From contig NZ_CAMRAN010000003.1 in NCBI RefSeq assembly GCF_947039875.1, positions 1 through 64,000 on the forward strand: a stretch of DNA of 64,000 nt, written 5' to 3'. Positions 9,317 to 17,990 of the stretch are shown here, piece by piece. The first letter of the stretch is position 1. Each line of letters opens with the position of its first letter. The notes under the pieces were generated by a model. That model did not search any database and was not told the origin of the DNA. It was given only the letters and a program-made list of their open reading frames with translations. This DNA comes from an uncultured Photobacterium sp. Its GTDB lineage: Bacteria; Pseudomonadota; Gammaproteobacteria; Enterobacterales; Vibrionaceae. The position numbers and the translations under genes were made by a program.

Positions 9317-10282
9317 TTACAGTGGAGTGCGGTGTTTTAGTTTAAAGACCAATTTACTCAAAGGTAATTTAAATAAACGTCTCAACTCAAGTTGGCGTTG
9401 AGCTTTATCGATGCTAATTGTCACTGTATTATCACAATGTTTTTTATATAGTTTGAGCCAATCGATATGGCTGTATTCATTCGCTCGTTTTAGTTTTCGT
9501 TTCGAAATTTTTCTTAATCCTAATCCCATTGTTTGTGGGTCTGCAATAATAATATTACTGGCTAAAAAGCGTTCCCAAACAACAACATCATTACAATTAA
9601 CATCAAATCGATGTTTCATCAGTGGGGTCGTATCGAATGCGATGTTCTTTAACCATATCTGACAGTAAGTTTGCTCTGCTTCAAGTGCAAACGGTGTTTC
9701 CGCTACTTTTTGGGCTTGCTGAATAAGCTGTTGTGCAAAATCATGCTGATTAAATTCAGGTTGTTGCCAAATTAATTTCAGATCAGTTGTACGACCATAA
9801 TAGAAGAAATCACTTGGGCTCATAATGACGCGATGACCATGAGAGCTGCGACGGAATAGATTTGAATTAACGACGACTTTCTCACTAAAAATTTGTTGGC
9901 CTAACTCTGTTTTGGCAAACTGTTGTTGGATTGCGACAAACTGATTCCCGTCTAAAAAATTGTCACTGCGTAATTTAACAGCATAAGGAGTAGTGACCGC
10001 CGCTAAACCAGCTTGAGTCGATACAATTTGACGTTGATAGTTGAGTGGGCAAAACCCATCGTGGTTTTGACCTGGGTCTTGGCTGATGATCAGCTGATCA
10101 TAATCAAGATTATTCAGATCTTGATCTGGCCATGTTGATAAAATAATTTTAGCGCCCGGTAAATGAGTACGGATACTATCGAGGCAGCGCTGAGTTATCC
10201 CTTCTTCATGATGAGTTCGGCCTTGGTAATTCTGTACCGGACCTTGAACCACAACCGTAATTTGTTGAAAATTATTATTCAT
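9317..10282 (-). CDS. wavE: WavE family LPS core synthesis protein
   Basis: The 321-residue protein matches the WavE family of Vibrio cholerae LPS core genes. It has ITVVVQGPVQNY at the N-terminus, a GxxT-like repeat CLDSIRTHLPGAKIILSTW, and CPLNYQRQIVSTQAGL with TPYAVKLRSDNFL, where the RSDN resembles a DxD-type metal site. It is probably a GT-A glycosyltransferase; its exact substrate in V. cholerae is not settled as far as I know. The frame extends to 10324, but ATG 10282 is preferred: it overlaps the upstream gene by eight bases, like the other junctions. Last gene of the eight-gene operon. Confidence 0.85.
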   Translation of the reverse strand: MNNNFQQITVVVQGPVQNYQGRTHHEEGITQRCLDSIRTHLPGAKIILSTWPDQDLNNLDYDQLIISQDPGQNHDGFCPLNYQRQIVSTQAGLAAVTTPYAVKLRSDNFLDGNQFVAIQQQFAKTELGQQIFSEKVVVNSNLFRRSSHGHRVIMSPSDFFYYGRTTDLKLIWQQPEFNQHDFAQQLIQQAQKVAETPFALEAEQTYCQIWLKNIAFDTTPLMKHRFDVNCNDVVVWERFLASNIIIADPQTMGLGLRKISKRKLKRANEYSHIDWLKLYKKHCDNTVTISIDKAQRQLELRRLFKLPLSKLVFKLKHRTPL

Positions 10283-11006
10283 GGGGCATCTCCAAGAACG
10301 CTTCGTACTCTTCTGGAACACCACAAAATATCACTTCATTATTATCAATTAAATGATAGTGAATCGCATGGTTGGCCGTAATGAGATCATTATAAAGTGG
10401 CGCAATATACAGTTCGCCTTTCGCCCATTCCATTTGTGGTTTGGCTAAGTATTGTTGATAGGCTTGGTTAAATAACTGGCAATCTGCAAAATAATACAGG
10501 CCAGTACTGCATAAATCAGAAATAGGCTCTTTTTCGGTTGTTTTTATAACTCGAGAAGATGTGTCATTTTCAGCCAGAGCAAAGGACCAGTTATCACCGT
10601 GACCTTTAAATACTTCTAAATAACCATCCCACGCGGCAATATTTTGTGGGTAACGAAATTGTGGGCGGAAAGTATCAATATTAAATATCGTGATTGAACC
10701 TTGATAATCTGGCAAAGATTGTAAGCCAAGATAAACAGTTTCAGCTTGACCGCGCGTCGGTTTATCAAGAACAAAAATATGTGCGTCTTTAATATTTAAA
10801 CGTGCAATTTCTTGTTCGATAAATGCAACGGTATTATGGACATCTCGCACAATAAACAAAAATGATTCCGTCGCAAAATAATGCGAAAAGCTATTGATTG
10901 CATGTGCAAAAAGCGTCTCGCCATGTGCATTTAACATGTATTTTGGTTGCGTAAATCCCGCATTAAAAAAGCGTGAACTAAGCCCCGCCATTGGAATAAC
11001 AATCAT
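10275..11006 (-). CDS. Sugar- or phosphocholine-type nucleotidyltransferase
   Basis: This 243-residue enzyme has the nucleotidyltransferase signature MIVIPMAGLSSRFFNAGFTQPKYML (only part quoted by position: residues 1-25), with the G-x-x-S-R loop and the P-K pair, plus NIDTF near residue 109 for metal binding. It should couple NTP with a phosphorylated small molecule or sugar to give an activated donor. Relatives occur in capsule loci, including the Campylobacter phosphoramidate pathway, and LicC uses the same fold. The ATG overlaps the upstream kinase fusion stop (ATGA), so the two are translationally coupled. Substrate unknown. Confidence 0.8.
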   Translation of the reverse strand: MIVIPMAGLSSRFFNAGFTQPKYMLNAHGETLFAHAINSFSHYFATESFLFIVRDVHNTVAFIEQEIARLNIKDAHIFVLDKPTRGQAETVYLGLQSLPDYQGSITIFNIDTFRPQFRYPQNIAAWDGYLEVFKGHGDNWSFALAENDTSSRVIKTTEKEPISDLCSTGLYYFADCQLFNQAYQQYLAKPQMEWAKGELYIAPLYNDLITANHAIHYHLIDNNEVIFCGVPEEYEAFLEMPHE

Positions 11007-12592
11007 GATTTTGAATCCAGAATTAATTGATATAAGCGAAATGCATTCGCCATTAATGCTTGTTGACGCAGAGGATCATCAGCATGTAACGGTAACATTG
11101 AAAGAAATAATTGAATTTGCATGGCATATAACGAATTTTCATCTAGCTGGTAATGCTCTTTTATCGATGCAATAAATAATTGTTGAATCGGCAAAATATG
11201 CGGTGGAGTATCGATGGTAAATGAAATGTGTTGCTGTGTTATCTTCACGTCATAGTAACCGGCAATAATCCAATCATATAAGCCTAGAATTGAATGGCTT
11301 AGTTTTGCTAAGTCATAGCGAGTATCACCGTAGATCGTGAGTTCATTATTTAAATCTATACCACGAGGATCGATTGTCTTAATTCTTCCCATTCTGAAGT
11401 CATATAAAATATTACTAAAACAAAAATCCCCATGTAATACCGTTGCAGGCGTGATTGTTGTTGGTAAATATTGTTGACTCAAAGTGAGTAATTGCTCAAA
11501 TGACGCCGAAAATTGATCGTTATAGTGCCACTGTTGTTGAAAATTAAGGTTATGACTTAAACAATATTCAGTTAAGCGTTGAGTGGTTTTCTCTTCAAAT
11601 AGTGCGGTCAAACTTGAACCTTGAGTCGTATTCTCAGGTGCAGGATGTTGCTGGCAACTATTAATAAAATCAAAACAACTATCGAGGATCTGTTGCCATA
11701 CTAATTGTGGTAATTTAGAAAAAACAAATAACTCATTCAGTGCAGTATAGTGTAAGTATTCTAGCTGATAGGATACGTGATCTGCTTGCTGCTGAAAGCC
11801 TAAAAATTGAGGTAAAAAAATGCGTAATGGTGCTGGAATGTGATTAAACCACAGTGCTTCAGCCAGTATTTTTTGTTTTTTAGTGCTAGATTTTGTGATC
11901 CATTTTTCATTTATTTCTAATTGGTTAAATGCACGTTGAGTGGTGAATTTAGCTTTTGAGCGGTAATAGGTATTTAAATGGCCAAAATCAAGCCAATCAG
12001 TAACGGGCATAGCCGTTAGGCCACACTTTTGATGATAGAAATTTAAGCTTTCAATGAAATCCCAATGTGCCATCGTCAATGACTTAAGCAGTTGCTGAGG
12101 GTGACTAAAGTGAAAATAACCACAAACTGCATGCGTTTGATTGAGTTGTTCTCTGTTGGTGACGGTATTAAGCCATTGTGAGTTATCATTAGAAATTACC
12201 GCCCAATCATAACTATTTTCGACAGGAGCAATCGTAATGATATTTTTGTCTGTAGGTAAATCTGGCAGTAATGTGTCACCAAATAAAATACTTAGTGATT
12301 GTTCAGGTGTGTAATCTGCCAGTGTGAGTGCTGAGACTAATGATGCGCCCAAGGATAAACCCTCAGGAATATATAATAATGTCACGTGATGATCTGCTAA
12401 CCATTGCAGATCATGAGGCTCAGGAATGAAACTCTCTGGTACACTTAAATAAATATGTTTATCAGCGGGCGCACTTTTCACTTGATGCTGAAAAAGACGT
12501 CGATTACCTAGCGGTAAAAACGACGGAGGAAGCGCACCAAACTCAGACTCTAGTTCTTGACTAATATAAGCCGCTGACATGATTAAAAACAT
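11003..12592 (-). CDS. Fusion protein: nucleotidyltransferase-like domain plus choline/aminoglycoside kinase-like domain
   Basis: The 529-residue protein has two parts. Residues 1 to about 215 look like a derived nucleotidyltransferase: FLPLGNRRLFQHQ resembles the substrate loop and SILFGDTLL the metal site, but the usual N-terminal G-x-G-x-R is missing. Residues about 230-529 are a phosphotransferase fold with the catalytic HGDFCFSN (387-394) and IDPRG (407-411) where choline and aminoglycoside kinases have HxDxxxxN and the DxD-like metal site. It overlaps the HAD gene by 10 bp. ATG 12592 is preferred over 12580 because AAGGA lies seven bases upstream. Role inferred: making a phosphorylated precursor. 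Confidence 0.78.
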   Translation of the reverse strand: MFLIMSAAYISQELESEFGALPPSFLPLGNRRLFQHQVKSAPADKHIYLSVPESFIPEPHDLQWLADHHVTLLYIPEGLSLGASLVSALTLADYTPEQSLSILFGDTLLPDLPTDKNIITIAPVENSYDWAVISNDNSQWLNTVTNREQLNQTHAVCGYFHFSHPQQLLKSLTMAHWDFIESLNFYHQKCGLTAMPVTDWLDFGHLNTYYRSKAKFTTQRAFNQLEINEKWITKSSTKKQKILAEALWFNHIPAPLRIFLPQFLGFQQQADHVSYQLEYLHYTALNELFVFSKLPQLVWQQILDSCFDFINSCQQHPAPENTTQGSSLTALFEEKTTQRLTEYCLSHNLNFQQQWHYNDQFSASFEQLLTLSQQYLPTTITPATVLHGDFCFSNILYDFRMGRIKTIDPRGIDLNNELTIYGDTRYDLAKLSHSILGLYDWIIAGYYDVKITQQHISFTIDTPPHILPIQQLFIASIKEHYQLDENSLYAMQIQLFLSMLPLHADDPLRQQALMANAFRLYQLILDSKS

Positions 12593-12963
12593 ATTTTTTC
12601 CTTGTCAAGCAGGGCATTAATTTCATCAAGTGATAATGAAGTAAATTCAGATGGGCGAATGGCTTTATCATCAATGTAAAACCCTTCATGTCCGCACCAA
12701 GGTTTACCGACTAAAATTTCATCATAAGGAACCTGATGTTTATTCAACCAAGCGGTAATAATGGGTAGGGTGTGAATATTAATTTGGCCAACATTACCAT
12801 TGTAAGTCCGCATATTACGGGCGGTACTAATGGTAATTGTAAAACCTTGACGATGATAATGTTGTAATTGCGCAATAACTTCTAGATTAGGCGCGACATT
12901 TTCATAATCGTTGGTATTGGCTAATGTGATGGTGCCATCGAGATCAACAATCAGTTTTTTCAT
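12583..12963 (-). CDS. Small HAD-superfamily phosphatase of the LPS operon
   Basis: This 126-residue protein carries HAD motif I at residues 7-13 (DLDGTIT), with the nucleophile Asp7 and acid/base Asp9. Motif II lies in TISTARNMR (the T/S position), a lysine in GKPW, and motif IV in YIDDKAIRP. It has no cap domain, as in capsule-locus phosphatases. Placed directly before the kinase-nucleotidyltransferase fusion, it may remove phosphate from an intermediate of the same pathway. It begins 17 bp after the GT4 gene. Confidence 0.82.
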   Translation of the reverse strand: MKKLIVDLDGTITLANTNDYENVAPNLEVIAQLQHYHRQGFTITISTARNMRTYNGNVGQINIHTLPIITAWLNKHQVPYDEILVGKPWCGHEGFYIDDKAIRPSEFTSLSLDEINALLDKEKICF

Positions 12964-12980
12964 TATAATTGCAGCCTTTA

Positions 12981-14066
12981 TTATTTTTGTTGTTGAAGGA
13001 TATGGTTAAAATATGCGATATGGTTGCGTACTGTTTCTGTGGCATTAAATTCATGGTCTAATTTTTCTTTTGCTGCGAGACTAAACTGTTGAATTTTATT
13101 TTTATCATTGATCAGTTTATTCATCGCTGCTGCAAATGCGGCCGCATTACCAACAGGAACCACATATCCAGTCTTGCCATCATCAACTAATTCAGGTGAG
13201 CCACCCGTTGTCGTGACGACAGACGTGGTACCATTTGCCATCGCTTCTATAATTGTGCGTGGCAGACCTTCGCCACTGATTGATGGCTGCACTTGAAAAT
13301 CAGCCATCGCCATAATAGAGGGAACATCCTGACGATGACCAATAATATGGATTCGTTCAGCCATTGGGCTTTGTTTTATTTCATCAAAATGTGGTTCAAA
13401 ACCACTACCGATAAGTAATAGATGAAAATTAGGGTTCTTTATATGATGGGTCGCTTCAATTAGTACCGATATGCCTTTACTTGGTCTTACATGTGCGGCA
13501 CACACGGCGATAATGTCATCATCGGTAAGATTAAAACTAGCACGTGTGGTTGGAGCAACGTTATACCATGCTAATTGATGGCCTTTATAAATCGTCACGA
13601 CATTATCTGGATTACAAAGAACATGTTGGCGCACATCATCACGGACAGCATTTGAGACACAAATAACGCCTTGAACTTTAGGATGAAGATGAGTGAGGTA
13701 GGCGGTAGGATCATGGCGATATAATCCTCCCGTTGTTCCACGATAAGTGATCATCTTTGCTTTGGTGCCAATACAAGCAAAAGCCGCATTAGGAATTGTT
13801 TTTGAATTAAAACCATAGCAAATATCGTATTTACCAGTTTTAAGTTCATGGTGCAATGTACGTATGGTTTTAGGGCAGATTTTTTTGGTTGGATAACAAT
13901 CAATGACCGTTATGCCATGATCTCGAAAGCGAGCGACGTAGTCAGCATCACCTTGAGTGGCTACTGTTACTTGATGTCCTTGCTTCACCATTTGGATAAA
14001 CATTTCCGCCTCAGGACGAACGCTGTTCCATGCATGGTTATATGAGCTAGCAACTAGAATTTTCAT
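12981..14066 (-). CDS. Glycosyltransferase family 4
   Basis: This 361-residue retaining GT-B glycosyltransferase begins MKILVASSYNHAW. The C-terminal donor-binding domain shows HVRPSKGISVLIEA, then SGEGLPRTIIEAMANGTTSVVTTTGGSPELV, containing the E-x7-E motif of GT4 enzymes. It should add a sugar to the LPS core or outer core at the cytosolic membrane face. The acceptor and sugar cannot be read from sequence. It starts two bases after the GT25 stop. Confidence 0.88.
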   Translation of the reverse strand: MKILVASSYNHAWNSVRPEAEMFIQMVKQGHQVTVATQGDADYVARFRDHGITVIDCYPTKKICPKTIRTLHHELKTGKYDICYGFNSKTIPNAAFACIGTKAKMITYRGTTGGLYRHDPTAYLTHLHPKVQGVICVSNAVRDDVRQHVLCNPDNVVTIYKGHQLAWYNVAPTTRASFNLTDDDIIAVCAAHVRPSKGISVLIEATHHIKNPNFHLLLIGSGFEPHFDEIKQSPMAERIHIIGHRQDVPSIMAMADFQVQPSISGEGLPRTIIEAMANGTTSVVTTTGGSPELVDDGKTGYVVPVGNAAAFAAAMNKLINDKNKIQQFSLAAKEKLDHEFNATETVRNHIAYFNHILQQQK

Positions 14067-14068
14067 TG

Positions 14069-14818
14069 TTATCTCTTGAATGTCATTTTAAGGATGAACT
14101 TAATGTTGGAAAACTCACGGCGCATTAATTCTTTAAGATTAAAGATTTCACGTTTTATTTTACAACGTAAATTGCGCGGTGCTTTTTTGCCATAACCAAT
14201 ATCAGAATCAAAAACAGGGTCATTAGTTAAGCAAGCAGGTACTGTGCCATAGCATTCTAATTGATTGATCCAAAATCGATCCATGTAAATGTCGACGGCC
14301 ATATACCATTTATTTGAATATTCTAGGAGTTTTTTTGCACCTGAAGGGGTGAGTAAATACCCGGTTGCACTCATATGACCTTTACTGAATTTATAAATGC
14401 TAGTGTGAGATAAAATCATTTGTTTAAGCTTGAAAAAGCTAGGTCTTTTATTATCGAAAAGGCGAATACATTCATATTTTTTTGTTAGTAATGCCATATT
14501 ATTCACAATATCCATAAACGGATCAGGGTAAATAAGAGCATCATCTTCTAAAATAATAATTGGATGATTTAATTCAACACATTTTTGCCATAATAAATAA
14601 TGACTAGCATAACAACCCAATTGTCCTTTACTCAGGGATTTTCCTCGATAGGCTTGGCTTAATTGATCATCATACATAGCAAATAGCGGATGATTATCTT
14701 TATGACCATTAACCGCATCAAAAAAGGTATAATTCAGGCCTAATTGATCTAATTGTTGACTGATATTTTCCTTTCGATGTACTGATGATGGAATATTAAT
14801 AATAAAAATATTAGTCAT
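14069..14818 (-). CDS. Glycosyltransferase family 25 (LPS biosynthesis, LgtB/WaaX type)
   Basis: The 249-residue protein has the GT25 features IFIINIPSSVHRKENI at the N-terminus, LGCYASHYLLWQK around residue 67, and PIIILEDDALI near residue 90, whose acidic pair binds metal. Members add galactose or a related sugar to lipooligosaccharide. The C-terminus is strongly basic (KIKREIFNLKELMRREF), suggesting contact with the membrane. It overlaps the O-antigen ligase gene by eight bases. This gene and the next look distinctly more AT-rich than the neighbours. Confidence 0.87.
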   Translation of the reverse strand: MTNIFIINIPSSVHRKENISQQLDQLGLNYTFFDAVNGHKDNHPLFAMYDDQLSQAYRGKSLSKGQLGCYASHYLLWQKCVELNHPIIILEDDALIYPDPFMDIVNNMALLTKKYECIRLFDNKRPSFFKLKQMILSHTSIYKFSKGHMSATGYLLTPSGAKKLLEYSNKWYMAVDIYMDRFWINQLECYGTVPACLTNDPVFDSDIGYGKKAPRNLRCKIKREIFNLKELMRREFSNIKFILKMTFKR

Positions 14819-16001
14819 GGTTTACATGCTCATTGTTTGAGGTTGTTATAAAACACCCAAGCCAAAAAATATACATAAAAATAGTTTGTCCGTGATTAAA
14901 CGGAACATCAGTTAAAGACGCGACAGCAAATAAAGACACTAAACTTATGGTTATATAGTGTTGTAATGTCGACGCATTTTTTAATAAGCGTAATGGTAAT
15001 ATTAAAAGACAAAGCAGCAGTATTAAGCCAATAATTCCTTTTTTAACAATATAATCTACATATTGATTATGAAAATGAGGCGGTTGTGCTTTGTATAATG
15101 ATTGAGATATACGGCCTTGATGATACAGGTTATCTAATGAGGTTAAATATTGATTACCTTGACCCAATAGTTCGTGATGCTCAATTAGCATTGGTGCGGA
15201 AAGCCACATTTGTAATCGCAATCCAATTGAAGTATTTAAATCTCCCGATTGAATATCATTATATTCTTGGTGTGTTTGTGATAACCGTTGAGAAATTAAA
15301 GGTTTACTTATAATTGAAATACCACTAATTAAAATAAGAGCAATTACAACACTACGCCAAGTGATTACGATCTTTTTAGTCGTAATGAAAAAAACAAATA
15401 TACTAGCGAGAGAAAAAATAAAACCAAGCCATACACCTCTACTTTCTGACATTATTAAGCCATAGCCGCTTAGAATAAAGGCCAAGAATGTCACTACTTT
15501 TTCTTTATTATTTATTGATGTTAAACACAGACTTAGTGCGATGAGACTTATAGCAGCCAGCATTGTACCGTAAGGTATAGGATTTAACGGCCAAGATCGT
15601 CCTAATCCGAGGTAAAATGTGAAATAAAAAGCATAACAAAAACTAACACCAGCACTGATTATAGTGAAAATAATAACAATCTTTCTTGTTAATAGTGATG
15701 AAGGGAAAGCTGCTAGAAATAGTGAAGCTGCAATAAAGGTTCTTATTTCTCGCGAGCTTAAACCGTGATAATAGTATGAAAATAGAAAGTAGCTGCATAT
15801 TATAAGCTGTAACCATAGCATTTTATTGGTTGATAGGTTACGTTTTAGCGTTGTTAAGCCATAAACAACGATTGTAGTTATTAAGGATATAATAATCATG
15901 GCTACCATGGTTTTATCACCATTACGTAATATTAGCATCCCGGTAGATAGCCAAATAAAAGGTAATAATATTAATCCATTAACTAAATGCTTTTTAAACA
16001 T
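14811..16001 (-). CDS. waaL: O-antigen ligase-type membrane protein (WaaL family)
   Basis: WaaL joins undecaprenol-linked O-antigen to the completed lipid A-core on the periplasmic face of the inner membrane. The product (396 residues from ATG 16001) has about 10-12 hydrophobic segments and a large polar loop at roughly residues 235-325, which includes SIGLRLQMWLSAPMLIEHHELLGQG. The R-x3-W and H residues there match the Wzy_C/ligase signature. The frame allows ATG 16031, but that start overlaps lpxM by 23 bases and lacks a binding site, while 16001 has GAGA upstream. Family identity is good; ligase versus polymerase is inferred from location. Confidence 0.8.
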   Translation of the reverse strand: MFKKHLVNGLILLPFIWLSTGMLILRNGDKTMVAMIIISLITTIVVYGLTTLKRNLSTNKMLWLQLIICSYFLFSYYYHGLSSREIRTFIAASLFLAAFPSSLLTRKIVIIFTIISAGVSFCYAFYFTFYLGLGRSWPLNPIPYGTMLAAISLIALSLCLTSINNKEKVVTFLAFILSGYGLIMSESRGVWLGFIFSLASIFVFFITTKKIVITWRSVVIALILISGISIISKPLISQRLSQTHQEYNDIQSGDLNTSIGLRLQMWLSAPMLIEHHELLGQGNQYLTSLDNLYHQGRISQSLYKAQPPHFHNQYVDYIVKKGIIGLILLLCLLILPLRLLKNASTLQHYITISLVSLFAVASLTDVPFNHGQTIFMYIFWLGCFITTSNNEHVNHD

Positions 16002-16008
16002 GTCATTC

Positions 16009-16956
16009 TCAATTATAAGGCTGTTCATCATTATTTGGACGTGTTTTCAACAAGCGTAGAATCCACATATATTGCTCTGGACGTTGGTTAACATATTGTT
16101 CAATACATTGGTTCATCATGCGCGCATCTTGTTCTTCTGTCTCTGCTGGGAAGGGCAGCGCAGGATAAAAGTCCAATTCATACATGCCAGTTTCACTGTT
16201 GTACATTGCAAATAACGGTACAATTTTAGCGCGGCTTAATTTTGATAAGCGACCAAGACCTGCCATTGTCGCTTTGGTGGTACCAAAGAAATCAACGAAT
16301 ACACTGTGCTCTGGACCTAAGTCTTCATCTGGTAAGTAGTAACCTAAATAGCCTTCTCGAATAGACTTAATAAACGGCTTAATACCGCCACTGCGTTCAT
16401 AAACACGGCCACCGTATTGCACTCGTTGGCGATGCATAAGCCAATCTGAAACTGGATTCTTTTGTTTTTTTGCCATTGCTGAAACTGGCAAGCCTCGCGA
16501 TGCCAGCAGTACTGCTGGAATATCAATTGCCCAAGTATGAGGCACCAATAAAATGACACTTTGCTGCTGCTCAGTAAGGCTGGTGAGGTTTTCCATACCG
16601 CGAATAACCGTATGTTGCTCAAGCCACGCTTTATTACGCACTGATAGTGATGCGAATCCAGACAGAAAACTGCCAGCAGTGATCAGATTTTGTAATAAAA
16701 TATGTTCGCGTTCGGCGTCTGATTTCTCAGGAAAACACATCTTTAGGTTGACGCGCGCGCGATGATTGGCACCACTTTTTAGTTTGATAGCTTGTTTTGC
16801 AAAAACAGTCGCTAATGAACGTCGTGCACCATGAGGCAGTAAGCTCAATAGTGAGGCAATCATCACTGCGAGCCATGTTCCCCAATAACGCGGGTGAACA
16901 AAAGACCACTCAAACTGAGGGTTATATGCTTGCTTGTCGTAATGGTTTTTAGTCAT
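16009..16956 (-). CDS. lpxM: Lipid A secondary acyltransferase (LpxL/LpxM family)
   Basis: This 315-residue LPLAT-family enzyme transfers a secondary acyl chain from acyl-ACP to the Kdo-lipid A precursor. It has an N-terminal membrane anchor (about 25-45) and the catalytic H-x4-D at His140 and Asp145 (HTWAID). Further blocks are YYLPDEDLGPEHSVFVDFFG and MWILRLLKTRP near the end. The length and the R-V-N-L-K-M-C-F-P-E block suit LpxM/LpxN better than LpxL, but the position acylated is uncertain. First gene of the eight-gene minus-strand LPS operon; its promoter must lie in 16957-17265. Confidence 0.88.
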   Translation of the reverse strand: MTKNHYDKQAYNPQFEWSFVHPRYWGTWLAVMIASLLSLLPHGARRSLATVFAKQAIKLKSGANHRARVNLKMCFPEKSDAEREHILLQNLITAGSFLSGFASLSVRNKAWLEQHTVIRGMENLTSLTEQQQSVILLVPHTWAIDIPAVLLASRGLPVSAMAKKQKNPVSDWLMHRQRVQYGGRVYERSGGIKPFIKSIREGYLGYYLPDEDLGPEHSVFVDFFGTTKATMAGLGRLSKLSRAKIVPLFAMYNSETGMYELDFYPALPFPAETEEQDARMMNQCIEQYVNQRPEQYMWILRLLKTRPNNDEQPYN

Positions 16957-17265
16957 ATGAATTACATCTATCTCACAAAGTTATAGTGTTGGCGAATATC
17001 TGCCACCATGTATTTGAGTACTTATGATTTAGTTATTATTACGGTCGTCTTGTTTATATTCTACCTTTAATTAAGCAGTAGAGAAAATGACAACGTAGTT
17101 AACGATTAAGCTTGTGTATCCGTAGTAATAAATCATTCACTTAATGAAGACGGTTACTATTTTATCGAATGAAATAATGGCATGGTTTTTAATGCCTTAC
17201 TAAGCTGATAAACACCAAATTATGATAACATTATATTCACTGCAAGGGCGAAGGATGACAATAAA
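16957..17265. other. Intergenic region between lpxM and the TetR regulator
   Basis: This divergent, AT-rich 309-bp region must contain the promoters for the long LPS operon and the TetR-family gene. I looked for a JUMPstart/ops element upstream of lpxM and found no acceptable match. A TATATT-like -10 occurs about 35 bases before the TetR start. No ORF or RNA gene is evident. Confidence 0.6.
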
Positions 17266-17946
17266 ATGAAAACCCGTGATCGAATTATTCATGCAGCATT
17301 AGCGTTGTTTAATGAAGATGGTGAACCCAATGTTACCACTAACCATATTGCTGCTGATTTAGGAATTAGCCCTGGTAATTTGTATTATCACTTTCGTAAT
17401 AAAGATCAAATTATTCATTGTATTTTTGATCAGTATGCTATTGATTTAAAAGTTAGTTTTGAACCTGTTGATGTGGTAGAAACCATTGAGGCGAGCTTGT
17501 TGCGTTATCTCGATGCGGTATTTTTATTGATGTGGCGTTACCGTTTCTTCTATGCCAATTTACCTGATATTTTACGTCGAGATACTGTGCTTCAAGATAA
17601 ATATTTGGCGGTGCAGACTCAACTTCAGGTTAATATTAGTCAAATAATGATTAATTTTCGTGATGCAGGTTTACTTGCATTGGCCGATGTTGATCTTAAA
17701 GTGTTGGCGGATACACTAAAATTAGTCGCGTCATCTTGGATAAGCTATCAAACCACTCAAGTGGCTGGGGCTAAAATTACTCAAACGGTGATTTACCACG
17801 GTGTCCAACAAATGTTGAATATTGTGCGACCATTAGCAACAGAGTTAGGTCAGCAACGGGTAGCAACATTGCAATACTATTATTTAGAACAAGAACAGCA
17901 GTATTTAAAACAAGAGCAAAAGATCACCACTAACGAATTATCATAA
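17266..17946 (+). CDS. TetR/AcrR-family transcriptional regulator
   Basis: The 226-residue protein has an N-terminal TetR DNA-binding domain. The segment TRDRIIHAALALFNEDGEPNV leads into the helix-turn-helix IAADLGISPGNLYYHFRNKDQII at about residues 28-50, followed by an all-helical ligand-binding domain and a glutamine-rich tail. It resembles Vibrio TetR proteins of unassigned ligand and is not SlmA. Divergent from the LPS operon, so it may act on that shared region, but nothing in the sequence proves it. Ends at a strong bidirectional terminator. Confidence 0.9.
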   Translation: MKTRDRIIHAALALFNEDGEPNVTTNHIAADLGISPGNLYYHFRNKDQIIHCIFDQYAIDLKVSFEPVDVVETIEASLLRYLDAVFLLMWRYRFFYANLPDILRRDTVLQDKYLAVQTQLQVNISQIMINFRDAGLLALADVDLKVLADTLKLVASSWISYQTTQVAGAKITQTVIYHGVQQMLNIVRPLATELGQQRVATLQYYYLEQEQQYLKQEQKITTNELS

Positions 17947-17975
17947 AAAAGGTTGGCTATGAGCCAACCTTTTTC
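17945..17975. terminator. Bidirectional terminator (TetR / envC)
   Basis: An eight-pair stem GGTTGGCT / AGCCAACC with a three-base loop is flanked by an A-run and a T-run, lying between convergent genes. Confidence 0.92.
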
Positions 17976-17990
17976 GTTTAAGCGCTTAAT

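Noticed and set aside
16957-17100. Possible ops/JUMPstart element upstream of the LPS operon
   Set aside because: The best stretch (GGTGGCAGATA on the minus strand) matches only partly and lacks the surrounding JUMPstart sequence.
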